Shown in pieces: positions 47,180-58,597 of a stretch of DNA of 64,000 nt. Position numbers and translations under genes: made by a program. Every line of letters starts with the position of its first letter. Position 1 is the stretch's first letter. This DNA is from Ulota crispa (lineage: Eukaryota > Streptophyta > Bryopsida > Orthotrichales > Orthotrichaceae): the NCBI GenBank assembly GCA_963920765.1, contig OY987244.1, positions 8,558,501-8,622,500 of the forward strand, read 5' to 3'. The notes below the pieces were generated by a model. It saw nothing but the letters and a program-made list of their open reading frames with translations. It did not search any database and was not told where the DNA came from.

Positions 47180-47921
47180 CACCCAATATTTTATGACAAA
47201 AAAGTTCAAACTTATAAAAGAGAATTTAGAAAAAAAATCAAGGACTTTTCACTTGCATATTGGTTGCCTTTTCCTCTTACTACTCTCTTCTTTAATAGAA
47301 CTTGTAATGTTAATAGAGAATCATATCATGACACGTACAGCCCACACTTCATAATATAAGTGTTGAAATTTGAACTGCCTTTTTCTTTTTGCAAAGTTGC
47401 CTGCGTAGCTGGTCTTGGCAATAAAATTGGGCATGCAGTGCACAAGCAGGATAGTAAAAGTAAGTTTAAAAAAAAAACTTTGTTGAAAGTCACACATAGA
47501 ATAAAATTTCATTGAATTCACATAGTTCAACAAAGTATGCTTGAAAATTCAAATATAAACAGTGCATTAATGAATGTAATTCACCAAAATATAAGTGTTA
47601 CTATTTTATCATGGCCGATCTTAGTCTATGTTCAACTCAACTACTATAAAATGCTTCATGCCACTTCAAATGTATAAAAAACTACAACAATCCATAATTG
47701 CAATTTCATTTCCACATAAAGACACCCTTGTAAGTGCACCCAATGTTCTAAGCTAAAAGTAAAAGGGGAATTATAAAACTAAGTTGCTTTGGGCTTTTAG
47801 CAATGTAACCTCTTAGCCTTTGGCTATGCACTCGTGCTACAATATCCCTAAAACTCTCTTTGGACATTATCCATGTATTGTATAAATATACTATTGTATA
47901 TGCATTTGGTTCATATTAGCC
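47180..47921. other. AT-rich intergenic DNA
   Basis: Nothing recognisable. Confidence 0.4.
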
Positions 47922-49133
47922 TTGGCCCTTAAAGGATCAAACACTAATTTTTTTGGCAACATAGTAATTTTGGGCAATCTATTATTTGTAGAATAACAAA
48001 AAAAAAGCCCACAAAAACTTTAGAGGATGTGCACCCAAGGAGCATCTTTCAATGTAATGATTTTCAAACTATTTTCAATTTGCAAAAAAAAAATGTTATG
48101 ATAAAGTATGTAATTTTGCTTGCTTGTAGGATAGGATAGGCACAACTATTAACATTGTGATTTTGGGATTTTGCCCAAAAGTTGAGGGGCTGAAAGTTAT
48201 TTCATTGTTAGTCCTTGACCCAACCTCATTTTGTTAAGGCAATTAATTTTGCTTACTACCCTTTACTTCACATTAGGTGGATGTGGCCTGTGTTGATCAA
48301 ACTTGTCAAAGTTACAAATTTTTGATGATTTGATTTTTTTTCCCTTCTTCTAAAGCTAGCTAAAATTTGAAGTCCCACCTTGCACATTTTGAAAGATTAT
48401 TGTATGTGAAAACCAAAAATTGTTGAAAAATGGCTTTATATGAGAATTTTCCTAAAGCAAGTTTCCTATCCAATTTTTTTAGTACACGTTCCTTAATCCA
48501 AATTTTATTGAAAGTTATTAAGCATATGGCTAGCTTTATTCCAAAAATCAATTAAAAAGAGTCCAAACATATAAGTGCTATCAAGTTGTGCAAAAGCCTC
48601 CCCAAACGAGAGCTTCCTTAAACACTACCTCACACCATATTCGTTATGATGAGAGAATGGGGACCTCTCAAAATAAACATGTTGATCTTGACCAAAATCA
48701 CCAATTTTCATTAAAATGAGAATTTTCAATTCAACTTAAGCTAAACTAACCTAAAATCTTTCAATTTTAAGTTTAATCTAAAAGATTTTATGCCAATTTA
48801 GCTCAATCCAAGTTGAATTGACCTAAAACCTTTTGTCAAATTGACCTAAAACTTTTTAATTTCAAGTTGTATTTCCTTTAAATTGCCTCTCATTTCACTA
48901 AAAAACTCACATTATAACAAATATGGTGTGTTTTCTCACTTCCAACCCTATATCTTATAATTTGAGTGACCATAATCTCTCATCTTTTTATATAGCATAA
49001 TGAAGTAGTTTACTACTAAATACTATAATAAATTGCACCAAGATTTCATTTGTCATTTATTTTTATTTTTGATCAAAACAAGTCATTCTAAATTTTTTTT
49101 GGTGAGACATAGTCAAAGAACTTTAGGGGTTAA
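47922..49133. mobile_element. TTAA-type element, diverged long family, interrupted
   Basis: The right end ACTTTAGGGGTTAA is good. The left end TTGGCCCTTAAAGGATCA is a mutated match. The 1212-bp length is explained in part by the nested MITE at 48632-48930. Confidence 0.5.
48632..48930. mobile_element. MITE, 'CGCCATATT' family, copy 3 (nested)
   Basis: ACACCATATTCGTTATGATG and the complement CATTATAACAAATATGGTGT bound 299 bp inside the 47.9-kb element. The interior is rich in CCTAAAA and TTCAATTT repeats. Confidence 0.65.
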
Positions 49134-49928
49134 TTGCTCCACTTTCCTAAAAATTTCAAAAGCAAGGTTTTAATATTGATACCCAAAGAAACTCTTCATT
49201 TTTCCTTCAATTTTTTAAGCTATCTTTCTAAGTGCAAGATCACATTCTTTCCACCCTTTGTAATTGCAGGGTCATTTATTTATTTATGCCTGAGTTGCAC
49301 AACGCCAGACTTGAAGCTTAGCACATAATTTTGTTCATGCCAAAATAATTTCAATAAAATTTTCCATGCTTGTGACTCATCATGTCGTTTCTGGGATTTT
49401 GTTTCTTCCAAGGACCCAAACTTTTGTGTTAATTGTTGCGTCATCTTGTGATAAACTTAACTTAATTCAGAGGTGATGCCAAATTTGATTTTGGCAGCAA
49501 AGTGTTGAGGACGACCTGGGATATGCGCTTGATGAGTTCTAAATATTGAATTGTAGCTTCTGAACAACACATAAAAAAACTTAGAAAACAAAGCATGAAG
49601 TTTTGATTAAGATTGAAAGACGAGGTGAAATCGTTTTAAATTTTTTGCCCAAGGACAGTGTAAGGGATTTGCAAGAATCATTCAAAAACCAATAAAACAA
49701 AACAAGTTGGGTTATTCAATACTCTGTTAGGGATTTAAATTAGTGGTTTGACATTCATCAAAACTAATACAAAACTCTAATTAAATAAAACAGTTGCATT
49801 TTCTGAAAGCAATTGTAGAATAATTCTCACCAAGAGTGCAATAACGTACATAAATACCATTTGCCTCCAAACAATATCTAGTAGATAAATTGAATTTCCG
49901 GAACACATAGATGAGCACATTAGTTTTA
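49134..49928. other. Intergenic DNA
   Basis: No gene or bounded element recognised. Confidence 0.4.
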
Positions 49929-50195
49929 AACGCCATATTTGTTAATTTGGGAAGTATGTTTGAATTTGGGACTTCTGAAGGTTTGAGGTGATTACCTTAA
50001 ACCCAGTTTTAAGTTTAAGCAACGTTTTTTTGGGTACATGTGCCCCCACTTGAGATGAGGAATTTGTAAGGGAAAAAATCTTAGTGGCTCAAAGTGAATT
50101 TGATACCTTCAAATCTGATTTAAAGTAACTTTTTGAGTTTAAGATGAAGTTCAATTTGGGAACCGCATTTTTCCAATTTAACGAATATGGCGTTT
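49929..50195. mobile_element. MITE, 'CGCCATATT' family, copy 4
   Basis: AAACGCCATATTTGTTAATT and the complement CAATTTAACGAATATGGCGTTT bound 267 bp. The interior is homologous to the 735-993 copy in reverse. Confidence 0.8.
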
Positions 50196-50960
50196 TTAGT
50201 GTTAGTGCAAAGATGAGCCATTTTGGTTCTTTTAGAATAATACCCGACTTGAAAATTTCTACGGGGAGCAACAAACTCGGTTTCTATACTTTTAGTTGGT
50301 TATTCACCATGAACCAAGAATAGCTATGCTAGGTTAGTGTAATTATTTAATGCACAATATGATATGAACCACAAAGTGGCATTAATGTTTAGTAGAGGCT
50401 GTAGCGCAATCTGAATAATAGTCAATGATAAAGGATCTAATTAAATTGTCGAAATGAGTTACTGAAAGACATATATTATGCTCGCTATAGTTTTGTATAC
50501 AACTATAAGAAGTTTCCTAAGCCCTGAGGAAATCCCCGATTGTGTTTGTAAAATATCTAACCACCAAACAAATAAAAATAGGAATAAAGAAATAACAAAA
50601 AATCCCGTAACAAGGTAAGAATTTGAACATTTTCTAATGTTGTGACATGTTCTTCTTCTTTGCAGGCTTCTCTCTCTCAATGTCTCCTCTCCTCAACCAC
50701 GTTTCTGTAACAATTGAGCCTTCTAAGGCGCCAAAGTTTGATTTTTTCAGTACAAAGTGATCCATGTCTTGACTCTTGAGCAGCAATTGAAAAATTAAAA
50801 CCAGTTTCCAGTTTGCAGACTTTGAAGTGATATGAGCGATTGCGTGAGTAAATCAACGAATAGAGCCCTAAACATTTGCAACTTGTTTCCCTTTTTGGAA
50901 TACTAAGAGCATCTCCTGGTTGCAACCCTCCAAATGTCCAGGACTCCAGGCCCCTCTGAG

Positions 50961-51265
50961 CAGGGTTTTTTTTTTTTTTTTTCTTCTTTCTTTCTGTATT
51001 TGTCGAGGTAGAGCGACCCGCACCCTGAATATCACAAAGGCAAGGAAAAATCGCCTATAATTGGAAAGAATGAATGAGATGTGATTTTCATCCAATTTAT
51101 TTACTAATATAAGCTACGTTCATCCAAAAATTGGTGAAACTGGTGTTTGAGGAAGGAGGGACTTGGCAAATTCATCCACATTTTCCCTGAAATTTCAGTG
51201 TATTAGGAGCCAGTGACAATTTCAAATAAGAATCCGGCAAAAATTTGCCAAGAAAAAAAACCCTG
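50961..51265. mobile_element. hAT-type MITE (nested), second copy
   Basis: It runs from CAGGGTTTTTTTTTTTTTTT to AAAAAAACCCTG, 305 bp. The flanks are CCTCTGAG (50953-50960) and CCTTTGAG (51266-51273), an 8-bp duplication with one mismatch. The interior holds GGTAGAGCGACCCGCACC and the other motifs of the 45.5-kb copy on the opposite strand. Confidence 0.87.
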
Positions 51266-51503
51266 CCTTTGAGATCCAAATGAAAAGCAACCAATTCTAG
51301 AGTGTGTCAGCCTCTTTGTTTACCTTCCCATTCAAATAAGCCATATTTGAAGGGGTCTCTAAACTCTCTACAAGGCTATATTTTTTGGTCGTCATAGCTT
51401 ATTTTATCACTTTTGGAATATCCTTAACTTGTGATTGGTTGGCAACTTGGCACTATACTTAGGGGTTGCATTGTTGAGACACAATACAAGTGGCCATCCC
51501 CTT

Positions 51504-51735
51504 TCAACCCTTGAAGGGCCCTTGGGCTCTGGAGCTACGGTACCAAATATGGTCACAACCAATATTCAGAAGTTTGAATCAGCCGGAAATTAAGTGTTAC
51601 AACCATACATATTGAAGGGTTGTATGATGGTGGGTACATAATTTTTTTTGGAAAACCCTCAAAGCAACTCAAATATGTTTGTACATACGGCCATATATAC
51701 GACCCCAAAGGGCTTTCATGATGTTCAAGGGTTAA
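51504..51735. mobile_element. TTAA-type short element, 'GGGCCCTT' family, left of pair
   Basis: It starts TTCAACCCTTGAAGGGCCC (first site altered to TCAA) and ends GTTCAAGGGTTAA. Its 232-bp interior is the reverse complement of the neighbour (ATTGAAGGGTTGTATGATGG, TTTGTACATACG). Confidence 0.75.
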
Positions 51736-51973
51736 CGCTTAAACGTCACAAAAGCCCTTTGTGGCCCTTTGCGCCCATATGTATGGACGTATGTACAAAC
51801 ATATTTAAGCTGCTTTGAGGGCTTTCCAAATTTTTTTATGCACCTACCATCATACAACCCTTCAATATGTATGATTGTAAAACTTGATTTCTAGCTGATT
51901 CAAACTTTTGAATACTAGTTGCGACCGTATTTGGTACCATAACTCCAAAGCCCAAGGGCCCTTTAGAGGTTAA
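51732..51973. mobile_element. TTAA-flanked short element, 'GGGCCCTT' family, right of pair
   Basis: It starts TTAACGCTTAAACGTC and ends AGGGCCCTTTAGAGGTTAA, 242 bp. It shares the central TTAA with the left copy, so the two form a palindrome of about 470 bp. Confidence 0.78.
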
Positions 51974-52004
51974 GCAGACATGTAGAGAATAAATGATTGA
52001 AAGG

Positions 52005-52123
52005 AGTGCCATATTCATTAAATTGAGAATTTTGTAACATTTTGGGATTAAGATGACTACCTTAAACCCAGCATTAGGGTACAACTAGGGAATGTGGTTT
52101 TCCCAATTTAATGAATATGGCTT
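52005..52123. mobile_element. MITE, 'CGCCATATT' family, copy 5 (nested)
   Basis: AGTGCCATATTCATTAAATT and the complement ending CAATTTAATGAATATGGCTT bound about 119 bp. It is nearly the reverse of the 32.5-kb copy. Confidence 0.8.
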
Positions 52124-52171
52124 CAGGGACCTAGGTAATTGCATGGTTGTGGAGATGCTCTAAGTTGATCA

Positions 52172-53108
52172 TTAACCCCTAAAGGACTATTGTCCCTTCA
52201 GAGACAGGTGGGAGTTTGGGCATGTACCTTTGGATAAGCTACTTTGTGTGATTTTCTAAAACATTTATTAAAGGTGGGGAATTCAAAGATCTACGCGGGC
52301 ATCTAATTTTTTCCTCATTCCAACAATTATTGAAGAACTTATGCATGAAAATTTGAAAAACAAGGGAGGACTGCCCGCTCAAGCAACCCAAAAACTTCTT
52401 TAAAAATATATATATATTTTGAATTAAAATTTGAAATTGGTTCTTTAGATTTTTTTATAGGTGACAAGATTTGAATCATTCAATTTCAATCAATGACATG
52501 AAAGTTATGAGGAGTTTTTGATTGCAGGCAGTTCTAGAATCTCTACTCTAAAATAAACTTTGAAGTCCTTTATTTTACTCAATTTTTATTACTTTGGAAA
52601 AAAAACAAAACCAAAGGATGTAGATTGTTTATCACAACATTATGACCGTTGGGATTTGCAATTTTCATTTTAATAATTAAATTCTTAACAATTTAGTGAT
52701 TTGACTCATTCTCTACTTCTTTTTACTTAGTGATTTTTCCTATGTGTTGTGTAATTCCCAATGATTTGAAAATTCTCCCACACATGACTAACTTGATCTC
52801 CTACATGGGAAAAATAAAGCGCAAAGTTGCGTAGAGAAATTATTTTCATGTAAGAATGGTCATAAGCTTCTAAAATTTTGTGGCAACATGAAAAAAAACT
52901 TTTCTTTTCACTTTAGTTGTAAATATCTTACTCATGTCCATCTAGAATGACCTGATTTTTTCTCCACAAGTACCTAATCCAAGCTAGAGCAAGATCCTAT
53001 AGTTGAATTTCCCAAATTTTCAAAAAAATTACCTTCTTACTAACCCCCCAAAAGTGGCAGTTTTGAGTGATTTTCACTGAAAAAATGGCTCAGTTATTTA
53101 GGGGTTAA
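52172..53108. mobile_element. TTAA-flanked element, long family, copy 7
   Basis: TTAACCCCTAAAGGACTA opens and GGCTCAGTTATTTAGGGGTTAA closes 937 bp. The orientation is reversed: TTTGGGCATGTACC lies near the left and CAAGATCCTATAG about 120 bp from the right. There is no coding frame. Confidence 0.8.
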
Positions 53109-53806
53109 AAAATTTCGCCTGAAACTTCTGGAGCCAGTAGATATAATGCATATTCGTGACTGTCGGTATACTAAGTATGTCTGTATTCCAGATGCTCCCA
53201 GCAACCTCGAAATTTCACATTCAAAAGAGAGCGCAAGCAGCAGGTAAGCTCTCAAAAAAATGAATGAACCAGAAAATACAATCTGCACAGTAAGAATATA
53301 CGCGGAACTCTTTAAAGTGGGCAAAGAATAAACAGTAATGGAATCGGCAATTCCACCAACTGATACCAACTAAAGAGCAAGACAAGATTTAGATCGTCTG
53401 CAATTCACTCTTCTTGCAGTGGTGAATGCCACATCTATCTAAGTATGCACCATTCAAATCCCATAAGTACTACTCTCGTAACTGGTTTGGTTTGCAAAAC
53501 TTCGAGAGATGTGTCCAAAATTGAAGTCATGCAAAACTTTGGGAGAAACGTATGCAAAATACTGGAAATTAAAATCTCCAATGTTTACCTAGGACATAAA
53601 AGTCCATATTTGTACATGAATAGTAAGTAGTTTAATGAGTCATGTTGGCAACTCTGCACAAATCAATTGACGCACTATGTTAACATTCTCCTAAACAGCC
53701 AGGCTTGGATTCATTGCACTTCCACGGTTCCACCAGGAGTCCATTGAACAACCTCCAGCCCCTAGCTCTTTACTTGTAAAAGAATATTTAAAAGACATGA
53801 TTTTAG

Positions 53807-54340
53807 TCAAGTCACTAGATGCTTCTCGCTCTTGCGTACCCGGATGTCCATGCTGAGCAAATCCTTGCAGCTAGCTTGCAGAGTTCGTGAGGTTCTAGGA
53901 CAATCAAGCTTCGGTTCAAAGTGAGGCTCCAGGGTACCAACTTCGATCACAATCTCGGTGACAATATATATACCAGAATCATGTACACGTGTCTTCACTA
54001 TTATGTAAATCGTCGTTGCTAGGCTCCTGAATGTCAAAAGGAACCGAACCGAACTCAGTGAGTGTCTGTTGTATTTACCAGCATGCTCAGGAGCTAGATG
54101 CAGTATTGGCTTCGTCTTGCAGGCTGCGTAGTCTTCTCAACCGGTACGTCAAATACGAGACAACATGTACGAGCTAGTATCGAATTTCATCGCAGCTGGC
54201 GTCTCTCCAATCTCAGTTGCAGAAGAGTACTTGTGAGAAGCCTTCTCCCTCGTTGCAGGAAGGGAGTCGTAAGCATCAGATGCCTTTATCTCGAACAGCC
54301 ACCTGAACACGGATACGACTCTACTCTTGAACGCTGCCAT
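53807..54340 (-). CDS. Candidate spliced gene of unknown function
   Basis: A promoter-like layout lies on the minus strand: TATATAA at 54558-54564, a CT-rich leader (54481-54506) and ATG at 54340. The first frame (MAAFKSRVVSVFRWLFEIKA...) runs to a stop at 54149. A second frame downstream (SLATTIYIIVKTRVHDSGIY... to HLVT) ends at 53807 and could be joined by an intron ending CATTCAG near 54033; the donor is uncertain (a GTACAT near 54168 fits the phase). I recognise no domain. Base composition is GC-richer than the flanks. Confidence 0.35.
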
Positions 54341-54557
54341 GATTGGGCAACAACCAAAGAAATAGCCCAAGTTGAATTGGTGTGACGGAGCAGAATCGTT
54401 GGCTGAGCGATGGAAATGGAGCGACCAATGAAGTGTTTGACAGACTGCAGGGAGAGAAGAATGGAATTCAAGCGGGAGTGAGAGCGAGCGAGAGAGAGAG
54501 AGAGATGGAGTGTGTGAAGATCGAAGAATGTGTGAGAAGAGTGAACAAACGGGGTCA

Positions 54558-54564
54558 TTATATA
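54558..54564 (-). promoter_or_regulatory. TATA box candidate
   Basis: TATATAA on the minus strand lies about 220 bp upstream of the ATG at 54340, with a pyrimidine-rich leader between, as in many plant promoters. No mapped transcript is available. Confidence 0.4.
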
Positions 54565-54870
54565 AGAGCGTGTGTGTGGGATTGTGGTGCAAGGCAGGGA
54601 TGTATGAAATCCGGTTCGCGAAGTGCGTTGCGACTTGCGAGGGGCGTGGGCCAAGGATGAGAAGTGGGCGGTATTGCAGGAATGCAGGTGGCTACGTTGT
54701 GGGGGTGTATCGGCATGGCCGCAGGTCGCGGGTGCTGGTCAAACATGCGCTGCAGAAGGCGTGTGCGCGACGCCTTCGTTTTCTGGAGTAGGAAATACGA
54801 ATGCGGCTCTGGGTACTTAGGGCCAGTTTCCACGACGCGTGAGGACCATGAAAATCCGCGACCAAATCCC

Positions 54871-55225
54871 ATATAAAATAGGGAAAATTTCATGGTTACC
54901 CCCCAAGTTTGCAATATTTTCGTAGATACCCCTGCTTTTTCAGAAATTTCACAAACACCCTTGGATCAAAAAATTGAGGCATTTGTTTTGTTGTGCATGT
55001 CACTTCCCTTTTTTCTCTGTGAGTTGATACTTTTCTTTCTTGTTGTGGGTGCATAACTGCACACAAAGAAAGAAGGGAAGTGGCATGCGCAACAAAACAA
55101 ACGCCTAATTCTTTGGTCCAAGGGTATTTGTGATATACTTCTGAAAAAGCAGGGATACATATGAAAATATTGCAAACTTCAAGGGTATTTCTTGGGGTAT
55201 TTATGAACTTTTCTCTATTTTATAT
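54871..55225. mobile_element. Foldback MITE with tandem-unit arms
   Basis: ATATAAAATAGGGAAAATTT at the left and the complement ending TTTTCTCTATTTTATAT at the right bound a 355-bp palindrome. Each arm holds about three units of roughly 28 bp of the form AATTTCxxxxxTACCCCTxx, the same plan as the MULE-like MITE at 9766. The centre pairs GGAAGTGGCATGCGCAAC-type text with its complement. No target duplication is clear. Confidence 0.7.
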
Positions 55226-55254
55226 GCTGTTGTATTCAAGAATGCTTTGAAGTA

Positions 55255-56391
55255 TTAACCTCTAAATGTCCACGGGTGTTTTTCTTGTTTGTGGAAAGAA
55301 GTTTTGAAATTTCTGAATTTATGTTGTAGGATCATTATTAACCATCAAAACAAAATTGTAATTGTTATAATTTTTGCTAATTATGAAAAAAGGATACATT
55401 TTGGGACTTTTGAATTTTTCCTTTTTGAGAATAATTGGGTGATTTAAAGTGAATTTTACAATGATTTTTCCAAGATCTTACATCATTGTTGTCAGATCTT
55501 GAAGGAATTATCATAAAAAGGCACATCAAATCACCAAAATACTCTCACATACGCAAAATTCAGAAGTCCCAACATGTATTCCTTTTCCAATTTAACTAAT
55601 ATGGCATTAACATTAGGATCTTGAACATGAAGGCTACTAGATGGTGCTCCCAAAAAATCTCCAAAAAGGCCACACATTTTTAAGATATTTGTGATTATGT
55701 GTAGATGAGTATGGAATTTTTTGGTTTTTTTGGTTGCATAAATCTTTTAATATAAAAGTGGCAACTTTTTTGTATAGAAATGGGAAACAACTACTTATGA
55801 CTGCATAATATATTTTATTGTTACTATAAAACTAATGACCTCCTTTCCAAATCTATTATCTCAATTTCACAAATAAATGTGCAAGACAATTGTCAAAAAG
55901 CTACTACCTAATAATATAAAGGAAACTTTTAACTCCAATTTTTGACCAAACATCATTATAAATGAGAGAAAATCCCACAGTGAATGAACTCTAACTTGTA
56001 TAATTAAAGACATTCCAAGTGAAATTAGCTCAAAAACACATTTGAATTTTATTAAATGATGAATTTTCAATGGAAGGACCCTCACTGCCCATTGGAGTGC
56101 CCTAAGGAAATCTTCATTTTATTCTCAACTTGATACTTGTCATTCCAGTGTGGCAGCTTGTCATAGGCTTTTTAGTGACACTATTCATCACACTTCTTGG
56201 TGTGCAAGAGGTATCAACTTGTGGTTTAGCTTCCACAAAAAAGAATGGAATATAGTATGGAGGAAGTTAAATTTGAACGCTAAAGCTAACTTCAGCATAC
56301 AATTTCTCAAAAAAAAAAAAACCTTAAAACAATCAATCTTTGCCTTCATCTTGAAAACCAAAATTTGATGCCTTGGATATTGAGGGATTAA
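55255..56391. mobile_element. TTAA-flanked element, 'CTAAATGTCCA' family, copy 1
   Basis: TTAACCTCTAAATGTCCA opens and CCTTGGATATTGAGGGATTAA is the proposed right end (1137 bp). The first 140 bp match the right end of the 62127-63007 copy in reverse (GTAGGATCATTATTAA, CAAAACAAAATTGTAA). A half CGCCATATT end lies at about 55570-55605. The right boundary is less sure. Confidence 0.6.
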
Positions 56392-57455
56392 TATTTTAGT
56401 TGGTCTCAACTCCTAGTCTAAAGTTCTTGGGATCAATTGTGAGTCCAATTTGAATGCTACAAAGATTTCATGAAACCTCCAAACAATGGAATAAGAGGCA
56501 AATGAATGTAACCAAAATTATGAGACTCTCTTAGAGCATTCAATAAAAGAAGAAGAGAGAAGACAAGGAGAAAAGCAAAAGTAGAGGGGGGAGGGAGAGG
56601 AAGGCATGGAGGACGGGAGGGGAAAGAAGAGGAGGAGGGGAGGGGTTTTACCAATGAGAATGTTTGAAGAGTATTTTAGATTATATTTAGTGTACCTCAA
56701 TTCCAAAGTGGGAGTTTGGTTCAGAAATTGATAAGAATATTTTGTTGGGCTATAACCACGATAATTTGTGATGCCATTTAGTCTCCGTGTCATTTTCTCA
56801 TTCGTGATTCCAACTCTTAGTGTGAAGTCCTTTGAACCCATTTTTAGGTCTCTATTAACAAGATCACTCAGTTTTTAAGTTTCGTTGGTCTTAACTTCCA
56901 ATGCAAAGTGGCCCTATCCATATCAATATGTGGACCTTGGCTATGCAACCTCCATTTCCTCTTCACCAAAATTAAACACCTGCCTCAATTTAGTAGTTGG
57001 TTAGTTTATTTCTTTTATTACCTTCATAATGCAAATCACAAGGTAATTTAGAGTTTTTAAAACGCATTTGGTTAATTATAAACTGTCCAAAATTTTAACC
57101 AATGAATGCTTGAATTTTTTGGTGCACTTTCTCTTTACCTCCATTTTTGATGACATTTGGTATGCAAAGCCTAAGGATATTGCCCATTGTTACAGAGACA
57201 TATATATAATTTAGAATCATGTGAATAGTCCAAAATTAGTTCAATACATCATTTGTGCAGTGAAAAATAATCTCAAAATATTTACATTTGATCATTTTAT
57301 GAAAAAGCAAAACTTTTTACATTTTGAATCAACATTATAGACATAGAAATATCTACACTAAAGTCCACCATAAAAATTGTTGCCATTTGCCATTTGCCAC
57401 AATCACATATTTTGATAAGTAGTTGTAGTGAAAATGAAGAAAATTATCAAATTGA
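56392..57455. other. Intergenic DNA with a purine-rich tract
   Basis: A strongly purine-rich plus-strand tract lies at about 56545-56645 (GGGAGGAAG-type). The open frames opposite it are low-complexity Pro/Ser/Leu and not credible genes. Confidence 0.45.
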
Positions 57456-57689
57456 TTAACCCTTAAATGTCCATAGGGCATAGTATATATGCTAACGTAT
57501 AATTGTCATTTGCTAACAATAAGAAATTTTAATTGGGATCTCAAATAGCTCACTAGAACCGTATTGATCTATTCTCCAACTTCTTTGTTGGTCTCAAATG
57601 TGGTAGAGTTGTGGATCCATTCCAAATACAAGAAAAAAAAACCCGTATTGGACTAGTCGGAGCGGCAAGCTCACGCATTTAGGGGTTAA
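57456..57689. mobile_element. TTAA-flanked short element, 'CATAGTATATATGC' family, copy 3
   Basis: TTAACCCTTAAATGTCCATA opens and CACGCATTTAGGGGTTAA closes 234 bp. It is the most intact of the three copies and gives the reference for the broken one at 37.2 kb. Confidence 0.85.
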
Positions 57690-57954
57690 TTTTGTAGCTT
57701 TTTCTTTAAGTTATAATGAAGGATTTGTATATCATAAGTTAAACAATTTTCAATTGGCTCTTGTCATGCCAATTTGAGATTATTTCTATACAAAGATTGT
57801 TAAATTTTATATCATTCACAAGATGAAATTGAGTGAATGTTTCACAATCACTTACACTTGTGGTATGTATTATAAAATTTACATAAATGAAATACTGATA
57901 CTTGACAATAAGATTCTTAACAATATTATTGGACCATACTATTTTGCATTTGAC

Positions 57955-58597
57955 TTAACCCCTCACTGCCCACGGTACATTTGAGTATCTCAAAATTTGT
58001 TTGAAAGTGAACAAAATGTCGGCATTTTGATCAATCTTATCAATTTTCTTTGAAGCGTAACCATACAAATTCAAAGTAGACATGTTATAGATCACATAAG
58101 AAAAGAAATCACAATAATATCACTTGTGGATTGAAAGATCATAATGTTTAATCATGAGGGTGTTAAAAGTGCAAAGTGATTTGAAGTCTTTCAATCCTCT
58201 TTTTTCATCTCAAACCTAAAGTTGAGGGTACCAAAAAATATGAGTATGCAAAGTATAACCCAATCAATTTACGGCTTCTCAAAATCTATTCTACAATATT
58301 TTTTAAATGAATTTTTAATGTGATTTTTTCTCCAAGTTCTAGTGTACTAAGAGGCTCATTTCCAAGAGCCTTCAACACTAGAAAGTAAAGATTTGCAATG
58401 GATACCCTTGCACAAAATCTTGAATAGACAAATCATGTTAATTCATTTTCAAAATCAAACTCTTGATGCTGAAACTAGACTTCAATAAGAATTTAAAAAT
58501 AATAATAATCACTAGAAAAATCTTGAAAAAAGGTCGCGCTACTCTGAATAAAATTCAAAGAGGCCCGATTTGGGCCCCTTGGGCGGTGAGGGGTTAA
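57955..58597. mobile_element. TTAA-flanked element, 'CTCACTGCCCA' family, copy 2
   Basis: TTAACCCCTCACTGCCCA opens and TTGGGCGGTGAGGGGTTAA closes 643 bp. The ends are near-perfect inverted repeats. The interior aligns end to end with 35943-36572. Confidence 0.88.

Larger units (their letters stand above)
50907..52160. mobile_element. TAA-flanked Tourist/Harbinger-type element with insertions
   Basis: GAGCATCTCCTGGTTGCAACC and the complement GGTTGTGGAGATGCTC are flanked by TAA (50904-50906 and 52161-52163). Much of its 1254 bp is other elements: a hAT-type MITE (50961-51265), a palindromic pair of TTAA elements (51504-51973) and a CGCCATATT MITE (52005-52123). Confidence 0.75.

Noticed and set aside
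54098-54914. Many overlapping GC-rich frames on the plus strand
   Set aside because: The promoter-like signals and best start lie on the minus strand; the plus frames look like shadows of a GC-rich promoter and first exon.
56457-56841. Minus-strand frames rich in Pro, Ser and Leu
   Set aside because: They come from a low-complexity purine tract on the plus strand.
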